Below, piece by piece: positions 56,561-64,000 of a stretch of 64,000 nucleotides of DNA. Made by a program: the position numbers and the translations under genes. The DNA is from Haemaphysalis longicornis (Eukaryota; Arthropoda; Arachnida; Ixodida; Ixodidae): contig CM023448.1 of the NCBI GenBank assembly GCA_013339765.2, forward strand, positions 26,488,551 to 26,552,550, given 5' to 3'. The notes under the pieces were generated by a model. The model ran no database searches. It was not told the DNA's origin and saw nothing but the letters and a program-made list of their open reading frames with translations. Position 1 is the stretch's first letter. Each line of letters opens with the position of its first letter.

Positions 56561-56600
56561 TCGCCCGCAATGCAGAGCCAATCACGCGCTTGACGAAAAA

Positions 56601-57092
56601 TTGCACCTTGTTCAGCTTGTAAAACGACCAAGAAAAAGCCTTCTGCGAAGTGAAAAAATGCCTGCAAAGCCGGCAGTGCTGTCTCATTTCGACGAAAACG
56701 CCGAAACAGAAATTCACACGAACGCCAGTTATAGAGGCTTGGGTGCCGTCCTAGTCCAAAAGCAAAGCGTGTGCGAAAAAGTAATCGCCTATGCCAGCCG
56801 TGGTCTGTCCAAGGAAGAAAAAAACTACTCTGCCTCTGAGAAAGAATGCCTCGCGATTAAATGGGTCATTTCGAAATTCCGCCCGTACGTGTATGGAAGA
56901 CCATTCAAGGTTGTGACCGACCACCATGTGCTGTGTTGGATCGCCTATTTGAAGGACCCCTCTGGCCGTCTTGGGCGGTGGAGTTTGCGCCTGCAAGAGC
57001 TCGACTTTACAATCTTCTACAAATTCGGCAGGAAACACTCCGACACGGACTGCGTGTTCCGCGCCCCCGTCGACCCACCACCACAAGACTAA
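56601..57092 (+). pseudogene. RNase H domain of Gypsy element C (open frame)
   Basis: The longest undamaged pol piece in the window (163 codons). RNase H removes the RNA template during reverse transcription. Blocks in order: [20 protein letters not shown] (the second acidic residue of the DAS box is Asn), [53 protein letters not shown], then the linker [20 protein letters not shown] and [12 protein letters not shown]. The TDH Asp is kept. DAS changed to NAS predicts weak or no activity. The frame is limited by a stop after PPPQD, which is also the natural domain edge in B. Confidence 0.87.
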
Positions 57093-57243
57093 TGAAGACA
57101 GCGTGTTCTTAGGAATCGCTACGCAGAACGACCTAGCCGCCCAGAAGCGTGCCGACTCTGACCTACGAGTAATAATCTACTACCTCGAGGGAAGCAACGT
57201 CGCCGTTCCTAGGACCTTCAAGTGCTAGTTACCAGTATTCAGC

Positions 57244-58057
57244 ATGAGAAACTCCGTCCTCGTTAAGAATTTCAGCCTCAGAGCAAGAACGAATTACCTT
57301 CTTGTCATCCCCGCGGACCTTCCTGACAAAATTTTGGAAACGCGCCACGACGAAACGTTTTCTCGGCATCTCGGCACAGCTCGCACTATTGGAAAAGTCA
57401 AGGCGAGTTACTACTGGCACCACCTTACCTCTGACATCATTCACTACGTCCGGAGCTGCGATGACTGCCAGCGACGAAAAAACGCCACCGATGAGACACG
57501 CCGGACTTCTGCAGCAAATCGCCGTCCCATCGAGGACCTTCGAACAGATTCGATGGACCTTCTGGGCCCATTACCTACGTCACGATCCGTGAACTAGTGG
57601 ATTGTCCTAGCGACAGACTACGTGACGCGCTATGCAGACACGGCCGTTCTTCCGAGCGGGGATGCACAAGAAGTGGCGAAGTTCTTAATTACCCATTTGT
57701 GCTACGACATGGAGCCCCTGAAGTTCTAATCACGAACCGCGGAACAGCCTTCACTTGGAGCTTATGCAAGGAATGTCACGCTACAGCAACACGGATTACC
57801 GAAGAACGACAGCGTACCACCCCTAAATGAACGGACTTACGGAACGTTTGAACAAGACGATTGCGGATATGCTGTCTGTGTATGTAGATGTTGTACATAA
57901 GACTTGAGACGAAGTCTTCCCCTGTGTCACGTTTGCCTACAACACAGCGACCCCGGAAACTACACAGATGACACCTGTCGAGCTTGTCTATGGAAGACGG
58001 CCAACTGCGATGCTCGGCGCCATGCTTCCGCACGTAGAAGACTACGACCTCAACGCC
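57244..58057 (+). pseudogene. Integrase of Gypsy element C, C-terminus missing
   Basis: 57244-57597: LVKNFSLRARTNYLLVIPAD, the H2C2 zinc domain (HDETFSRHLGTARTIGKVKA, then YVRSCDDCQRRKN) and TDSMDLLGPLPTS. After a stop, the core: LATDYVTRYADTAV (first Asp), EVLITNRGTAF (second Asp changed to Asn), NGLTERLNKTIADML (Glu kept) and ATPETTQMTPVELVYGRRPT. The coding sequence ends abruptly at DYDLNAEA (58057), where a fold-back joins it to the LTR. The GPY/F end and polypurine tract are lost. Confidence 0.87.
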
Positions 58058-58081
58058 GAGGCGTTGAGGTTGTAGTCTTCT
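58036..58081. repeat. Near-perfect 22-bp inverted repeat at integrase-LTR junction
   Basis: 58036-58057 (native integrase) and 58060-58081 are reverse complements with one mismatch and a 2-bp spacer. LTR sequence begins directly after. The structure replaces the end of integrase, the polypurine tract and the start of the LTR. Confidence 0.9.
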
Positions 58082-58437
58082 TGTGGGTTGCTTTTGCCGC
58101 TCGCCTGCGCCGGTCGGTGTTATCGGTGTTGTCTGTGTGCAAAGAGAGGCTCGTCTTCCGTTCTTTCTGTGCCGCATGTGTTATCTCTTCTGATAGGGAC
58201 AGCATGCGGAACTAACGTGAACAGCCTAGAATGATCTTCGTTGATCTACAGTGTTCTGTATACAATTCGACTATTCGAGAAACCCTCGCGCCGAGTGATA
58301 ATTTCCCGCAGAGGAGAAGCCGCGGTTGACTGCTGCTTTGCCGCCTGTGTGTTCTTTGTGTTGTTAGGGGAACACAAGTTCGCTCCAATCAACTTGTTTT
58401 TCTTGAAGATAACTGCTTCGTCCTTGGCTTCATGACA
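58082..58437 (+). repeat. 3' LTR of Gypsy element C, first part missing
   Basis: From TGTGGGTTGCTTTTGCCGC to CTTGGCTTCATGACA it matches LTRs A, B and the 5' LTR of C. The first 15-20 bp with TGCCGCGAACC are absent because of the fold-back at 58036-58081. Polyadenylation hexamer changed (AATCAA). Confidence 0.85.
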
Positions 58438-58439
58438 AT

Positions 58440-59128
58440 ATCTAGCAGTGTGCAGTGCGTCTTTAAGCTTGCCGTTGTGTCTAACAATATTTCGTTTACG
58501 TGTGAAGCGCCTTAGGCGCTCAGCTGTCGGCTTCTCATGTCGCTGTCGTCTTATGGGAGCGTAGCATCATATAGCCACGGTGCTAAAATTCTCGGAATCT
58601 TGTTTTTTAGTGCGTCACCCTAGAACGTGACGCATATAACAAAATACCGGGACAATGGTTGTCCAATGCCTCGCTCTAGAACGCTTCGTGCTTACAAACA
58701 CGACCTTTACACCAAAGCTGAATACCTGTACCTCCCAATTGTGAGATATCTGTGAAAAAAAAACCTAGGCACCAAGAATACCCTTAAACACTGCATCCTT
58801 GCCTTCCCCACGTTTACCGTTACGGTTTCATTCCCGTGGGCAAAAACGCCAAGGCGCCAATATAGCCCTTATACACTGCTTGCTTCACCCCTTTCCAGCT
58901 TTCTCGTTAGTGGAGATTGGCCGGGATTTTGGCAGCAACATCTAACTGTGACAATGAGGCTATGCGAGTACACATTTGCTTAACCTGTTTTTCGTGCCTA
59001 AATCTGCGGAGAGGTTGACGCGGTGGAGTGCCAGCTCCACTTTCCGTCGAAGACAAGACCTTCTTGTGGCTGACTTTAGCTTGACTTTCTCTCGAAGTGG
59101 ACACCTTTTAGTATATTCTGTTTCTTTA
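58440..59128. other. No supported gene
   Basis: Unassigned DNA between the LTR of C and a LINE tail. It contains CGCCAAGGCGCCAATATAGCCC- and ACCAAGAATACCC-type stretches but no motif I can name. Confidence 0.45.
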
Positions 59129-59600
59129 TCGTATTTATTTATTTATTTATTTAAACAATACTGCAGGCCAGGAATTGCCCTAAGCAGGATTCGTGGTGGT
59201 ACATTGTGTTAAGACCAGTTACACAATTTCTAGCAGGTAAAAAAGCGTGTAAACAAGTCAGTACAAACTTATTCGGTACATATGTGAAAATTATTTTTTT
59301 TAGAAATCAAACATTTCATCAATACATTTCAACATGCTACTAGAAGAAACGATTTCCAGGGGGAGATTGTTCCAGTCGCGTATAGTCCTGAGAAAAAAAC
59401 GAATACATAAATGTGTTAGTGTGCCCCGAGATAGGCGTGAACTTGATAGTGCCTCGTGGGACGCGATGATGAAGTGGGTAAGGCCGATGCGTCAAGTCGT
59501 GAACTTCCTTGCGCTAAATGAAAGAGAAATTTCACCCTGGCTGTTTTTTTTCGAGACTCCAATGTTGGGATTTTGTTAATTTTTTTATATTGATTGGGGA
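59129..59600 (-). mobile_element. LINE 3' fragment, same family as 26560-28166
   Basis: On the plus strand it starts with (TATT)n at 59129-59155, i.e. the A/T tail of a minus-strand LINE. Just inside are segments matching the 3' UTR of the LINE ending at 28166 (CCTAAGCAGG and GGCAATTC). At 59400-59330 the minus strand encodes LRTIRDWNNLPLEIVS, the C-terminal block of CR1/Jockey-type ORF2, followed by a stop. Homology fades upstream of about 59600. Confidence 0.8.
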
Positions 59601-60580
59601 GGCAAGGCAGCGATCACAATTTGCATATAAAGCGGACAGCTAATCTTTTATCTTTTTCAAGGTTATCAATGTCTTTTTAGTTTGAATCGAATATATCTAA
59701 TATATCTTTTATTAGCTTTTAAATACTCGAAACCGTCTAGAGTTAGGCGCACGTTGAAATCCCCAACAGGTGGCCTTCGGTAGCCCTATTCAAATAGCCT
59801 TGCACAATGGCTTGTCTCATAGTGAAAGTAGGCCTTGGCATGTAATATGCTCGCGATTTAACCCTATGTATATCCATTAGCGTAATGTGGTAGAATTTTC
59901 TTCTTCATAATTCTAGGTTCATTTACAGTACCGATGACCGAAATTCTGTTCAGTTTTATTTGAGTCCAGTTCAGCAATAAAAAGAAAGTCCTACATTTGA
60001 AAGTAGTATTTGACAAAGAGATAAAAAAGTAAATTTCTTGAACTGATTTGTTGGAGCGATGAAAAACAATGGCCACAATAAATTACCTGATTTGTTAGAG
60101 CGATGAAAACAATGGCCACAATAAATGAACAAACCTGCAGGAGAAGCACCCATAATATAGGCAGACACCGCCTAAAGACTCTAATTCTTGCTTGCTGCTC
60201 TTTTCGCAAAGTACTGGAAAGGCACTTGCCTTTCGGATATTTGCGGCGATAGAACGGAAGCGCTTACTCTGTTGGCGCAGTTCGACAGGCGCGCAGTCAG
60301 CGGTGCCGAAATACGCTTCCGTTCTTCCAGTTTCAGTAGCATTCCTATGCGCTGAGTTCCTTGTTGTTTGCGTTGCTTCAGACTACCATGACTGGGGTTG
60401 GTATATTTCAGCACTGAAACCTGCGGTGGTATTTTATATAGTAATTGCCTGTGAGACGAGGCACTGTTGTCACTATGGCACCCTTGCCTGCTTGCCGCTT
60501 GTGTAAAGTACGTCGAGGTCAGGTGCTCTGACGACACTGTTTTTATGCCTTGAAGACGACAACATCATCGGCCTGACCTT
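59600..60580. other. No gene; one 44-bp tandem duplication
   Basis: TGATTTGTT(G/A)GAGCGATGAAA is repeated at 60044 and 60088 with AACAATGGCCACAATAAAT after each, a 44-bp tandem duplication ending near 60129. The rest shows no motif. Confidence 0.6.
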
Positions 60581-60589
60581 TCAATAAAG

Positions 60590-60621
60590 TTTACTGGTTA
60601 TGCAAAGGCATAACCAGTAAA
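60590..60621. repeat. Perfect 14-bp inverted repeat, 4-nt loop
   Basis: TTTACTGGTTATGC (60590-60603), AAAG, GCATAACCAGTAAA (60608-60621). Confidence 0.85.
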
Positions 60622-61031
60622 AAAAGTTCCTGCATTTTTGCAGCTGCCACTTTCCATAGGGGTGATTGCCCGTGCAAGCCCGGTAAACTTCCCAAGCGTT
60701 GTAGTCCCACACAAGGGCCGAGCGCCAGGCCGGGGAGTCGCTTGTACCTATTTTAGCGGTAAGTGCCCGGCGCCACCAAGGAACACGAATTCACATGGTG
60801 CCTTTCACAGCCACGATGGACGCTTAACTCGCAACCACCTGTGGCAGGACATGCCGCCAGACTCTTTCACCACCGCCAATGCGACAACGCTGCATGATGG
60901 CCGGAGGCCCCAGCCAGATGTACAAGAGTCCGGGGCACCTCGACAGGGTAAAGGCAGCTTTCCAGACGTGGATTCCCCTTTCCAGGGTCCGCACTCGACC
61001 AGGGACGCCTTTACCCATTAAAGAAACCGGT

Positions 61032-61111
61032 GGGTGCCCGGTGGCACCAGGATTCGAACCCAGTACCTTCCACATACGAGACGAGTGCTGTACCTCTGAG
61101 CCACTGCTACG
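61032..61111 (-). pseudogene. tRNA-Thr(CGU)-like sequence
   Basis: Minus strand: GTGGCTCAGAGGTACAGC (A-box-like D arm), CTCGTCTCGTATGTGG with CGT in the anticodon-loop position, then TACTGGGTTCGAATCCTGG (B box GGTTCGAATCC) and GTGCCACCGG. The anticodon stem does not pair well, so a tRNA-derived repeat or pseudogene is more likely than a working tRNA. Confidence 0.6.
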
Positions 61112-61630
61112 GTTCAAAAGTTACGACCCGTTCCACTGGGGCATTTCCCGACGAAGTCGGGTAACTTTCCAAGCACTGGGTCCCCTGTTCAGGGGATGCT
61201 TGTACCGATATTTTATACTGGTTGGTGCCCAGCGGTACCGAAGTACCTACCACTTTCTTGTAACCCAGTGGCATGGTCCGGCGTGGTAATACAGTTTCCA
61301 TGAACCCCGCAAGGTAGGCGCCTGTTCCCACTTTCAAACTGGTGGGTGGCCAGCGACTGAAGTCGGGGAGCCGCAGCCTCCCACGTATGCCGCAGTGGTA
61401 GAGCGTGTCCATGCCCTTTATTCCCTACCGAGACAGTACAGGGGGCGTTTGTACCCTTTTGACTGGTGGGTGTCCAGCGGCTCCTGGCCCCGTCCGAAGG
61501 GGTTCGAGGGACCTCCCACATAGCCTTCCACGGCTGCTTGTGGTCAAGCTCCAAGCTTTTGTTCCACCGTAGAGACAAGCTACGATACGGGGATGCTTGT
61601 ACCTTTTAAAGAAACCGGTGGGTATCCGGC

Positions 61631-61704
61631 GGCCCAGGATTCGAACCTGGTACCTCTCGCTTACAAGACGAGTGTTTTACCACTCGACCTTCGCCGTCAA
61701 CCAT
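61631..61704 (-). pseudogene. tRNA-Thr(UGU)-like sequence
   Basis: Minus strand: CTCGT-CTTGTAA-GCGAG forms a good anticodon arm with TGT, and CCAGG-TTCGAAT-CCTGG a perfect T arm with B box. The acceptor pairs only partly (CGGCG/CGCCG), and the D arm (GGTCGAGTGGTAAAAC) has mismatches. It is better preserved than the neighbour at 61032-61111. A functional tRNA is possible but unlikely. Confidence 0.6.
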
Positions 61705-64000
61705 TGCCGTACATCATCGCATGGTATGCACGTGTTCATAATTATAATTATCGGTGATCACCCGGTGATTTTTAGCGAGTTGTTTCTACTAATTCCATTT
61801 GAGATTTTCTTTTGTGGAAGTAGCGAAAATTATAAGCAACACAATACTGGAAGGCGAACAAATGCTTCGAAGCCCACAGTTACCTGAGCAGCGGCTCCGT
61901 ACAGCAGATGCAGCGGCCCCGTACAGTAGGTATGGCTCCGAATTCTCAAAAAGCCCAGGTTGCAGGTGGCCACTATCTGGGGCTCACCTCATGCACCATA
62001 TGCCTATCTAGGCAGTGTCTATCTAGGTGGCCTACCGTGAGCAAGGCGTTGTGCAGCTAAGGACAATGATGAAATCTTATCCTAGCGACAGCCGTCACTT
62101 TTGTAGTTGAAACTAGAATCACTAATGCCTGTGTATTGAGTTCTGGGCGTGTCTTGAATGTCTGCACGTGGGCTAATCAATTCAGAGGTCTCTACTACGT
62201 CCCTCATAGCACACATGTAGCTTTGAAACAAGAAACACCGTACGTTTGCATGGTTTGTTTTTGTTGTGGTAGCATAGCGTTTAGAGAACAGGTGAATGTT
62301 TTTTTTTCATACACGCATATTATCACCCAGACCAATTTTGGAATTCTGCCGAGACGATTGGACATAGCGCCTCACGATTCGAGGGTTTTATTTGGCTCCG
62401 CAAGTACGGCGCTCGGAACGTTTTTCAAGATCAAAACCACCTACCACGCGGCCTTCCCTGTGACCGAGGGCACTAACGCTGTGCGTTTATGCACAGAAAA
62501 AGGTTTTTGGACGACAAACTATTGCAGTGAGAGAAGAGCAGCTGCCCCCCAAAATTGAGGAGGTATAGAGAGGATTTCTCACTTTCTTTATCAAGAGGGC
62601 CGAATGGTGCGTCACTTCTGCTCAATGCCTAATACCAGTGCTGCACTGCAACTCTGTATTGAGAGTTGACGTCTCCTTACAAGGTCGCCCTGTGCATTTA
62701 CAGCAGATAATTTTATGAAGAATTGGTAGGAAGACCATCGAAATATCTGTTAAATGGACGTGTAGCAGAACTATCGAAAAAACGAGTAATATCTGTAGAA
62801 ATATCTACAATCAAAGACAAATATACTCACGTGTATGTGCAAAGGTAGCTTAAAACGCAGGGCAAGTGTAAAGAACCCTGGAAGTTGGATTGAGTTGTGT
62901 GAAGTATTCTGGTGTAGAAGTATCTCATACTTTTTATTATTCCTCTCGTAGAAACGCACTTCCTTTCCTTCAAGTTTAATCCCAGTGCTGTGACCAGCGT
63001 TCACACCTTGCGAAGAATATAGGCCCAGGTCAAAGCGTCCTCTGGAATGGCAAATGACAGGGTTAGATTTTTGCCTTATATTATGTTTTATTACACTCGC
63101 AATCAGTAAATGTGAAAACATTATGGAAGCCTCGCTTGACATGTTGGTTTTTGGAGACAACAGTGTACGCTTCAATTTGTAATGTAATTGCAACGCCGAA
63201 AGAAAATTTTATTGGTAAAGTCAGAACTTCCCTATACAACCTTCGAAGTACAAAATATGAGGCTGGTTCCTCCTAAATTGTCTTACCAAGGATGTGTTGG
63301 TCTTTACGAAATGGTCTAGCTAATTCTTGGGCTAAGCAGGGTATAAAACGTAAATATTTTTGCTTCATAATTATAAGCTTTAAATTAAACGAATTTGCTC
63401 CTTTTCAGTCTAAAAGATGAACGTGTATTTGTTTTTGGTAAATTTAACATTCTGATAACTCGTGGCCAGCTGGCAAGTCATACGAATGTTCGTGTGGTTG
63501 TTCAAGGCCTAACACATAGTATACAATTATCCTTGACACTTCGTCTTCGCCACGGTATTTTTTGAGCATTTAGGTAGAAGGGGAGCTGTTCGAATAAATG
63601 TACCATAACGCCGCCTGTACAACAGCATCCCAACACTTATTCTTATGGCCATTTACTTCTCCAAGTTTGAGGCTTAGAAAATGATTGCTTTGCACAAATT
63701 CACCCATGTTGTCTGTTATCCACGATAAAGGTGCCCTGAAAGGCTCTTTCAGCACACTAACTGAACAAGAGCAATCGTTAGGTTGGGTGGTTCACGTCAC
63801 CTGTGACAAGTATAACATTTTACGTAAAGTGAAAGCTCACATTTTGGTTGCCAAGTTTGTTGCCGCGATCCAACCCTGTCCTGCGTGTTTTTGGTATAGG
63901 CCATTAGGACGCATGTACGTCGTCAATTTCCGCATGTCCGTCGCGAAGCAGAAACCCTGCTATTTTTCGTGCTTTTCTCTCGCAGTTTCGGCGAAGGGCA
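61705..64000. other. No supported gene
   Basis: Frames at 62136-62558 (plus) and 62771-63193 (minus) are open for 140 codons each but lack any motif I recognise. No repeats or RNA signals stood out. Confidence 0.45.

Larger units (their letters stand above)
45198..58437 (+). mobile_element. Ty3/Gypsy LTR retrotransposon C, split by 7.8 kb insertion
   Basis: The left half (45198-48161) has 5' LTR, gag, protease and the start of RT. The right half (55943-58437) resumes at the next RT codons and has RT, RNase H, integrase and 3' LTR. Element B reads without interruption across the join (minus strand near 43175-43160: ATTATACAGCCATCG). C has ATTATAC ending at 48161 and TACAGCCATCG from 55943. 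LTR flanks are ATAC (45194-45197) and ATAT (58438-58441), compatible with a decayed 4-bp target duplication, supporting one original insertion. Confidence 0.88.
60737..61704. repeat. Degenerate array of tRNA-like repeat units
   Basis: A CTTGTACC...ACTGGTGGGTGCCCAGCGG-type motif recurs near 60741, 61198, 61318, 61450 and 61593 (last spacings 120-145). AAAGAAACCGGTGGGT(G/A)CCCGG(T/C)GGC at 61021 and 61609 heads two tRNA-Thr-like segments on the minus strand. GCAGTGGTAGAGC (61391) resembles an A box on the plus strand. The units are strongly diverged from each other. Confidence 0.65.

Noticed and set aside
60539..60625. Histone-type 3' stem-loop
   Set aside because: Stem and loop lengths and sequence differ from the histone motif, and there is no histone gene upstream.
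62136..62558. 140-codon frame on the plus strand
   Set aside because: No motif, no splice context and composition like its surroundings. It could be part of an unknown exon or repeat but cannot be supported.
62771..63193. 140-codon frame on the minus strand
   Set aside because: No recognisable domain. AT-rich context makes chance likely.
1..64000. CRISPR array or prokaryotic operons
   Set aside because: No regular spacer-repeat pattern of 20-40 bp, no operon-like gene packing and no ribosome-binding sites. The content is eukaryotic.

Overview
This is 64 kb of non-coding, repeat-dominated nuclear DNA from an animal. I found no convincing host protein-coding gene: every recognisable protein is a decayed retrotransposon protein. 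The mix (Ty3/Gypsy LTR elements, CR1/Jockey-like and RTE-like LINEs, tRNA-derived repeats, long TA tracts, hammerhead-like repeats of the Penelope kind, foldback MITEs) suggests an arthropod, and my best guess is a hard tick. That guess rests on general resemblance, not on a marker gene. Layout: (1) 1-2634 is a minus-strand Gypsy element (A) that runs off the left edge, with LTR, gag and protease. (2) About 3017-3187 is a foldback MITE. (3) About 4880-8200 and 10330-13460 look like unique AT-rich DNA but carry a strongly diverged tandem repeat of about 300 bp, 18 or more units, which I consider the most novel structure here. (4) 18194-23500 is a plus-strand Gypsy element (D) of another family, with a 236-bp 5' LTR and a stub of a 3' LTR. 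(5) 26560-28166 is a LINE fragment related to another at 59129-59600. (6) 31715-35250 has two RTE-type LINE fragments, one sitting cleanly with a 13-bp target duplication inside a duplicated tRNA-like repeat. (7) 35359-36290 is a cluster of TA microsatellites and inverted or tandem repeats that carry hammerhead-ribozyme core motifs. (8) 37139-39230 is a 5'-truncated LINE with palindromic junctions. (9) 39347-39762 is a MITE abutting the 3' LTR of minus-strand Gypsy element B (39767-44380, 5' end missing), whose integrase region holds a roughly 420-bp tRNA-like insertion. (10) 45198-58437 is a single plus-strand Gypsy element (C) split inside the RT domain by 7.8 kb of foreign DNA: a nearly complete minus-strand LINE (48174 to about 52083) with a degenerate 2A-like motif in ORF1, then terminal-inverted-repeat DNA with 123-bp and 68-bp subterminal tandem arrays. 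(11) 60737-61704 is a degenerate array of tRNA-Thr-like units. How the parts work together: elements A, B and C are one Gypsy family (shared LTR of about 420-450 bp, same domain order gag-protease-RT-RNase H-integrase). D belongs to a second family. All have frameshifts, stops or lost catalytic residues, so none is expected to move by itself. The window records successive rounds of nested insertion, fold-back rearrangement and satellite growth rather than a set of cooperating genes.
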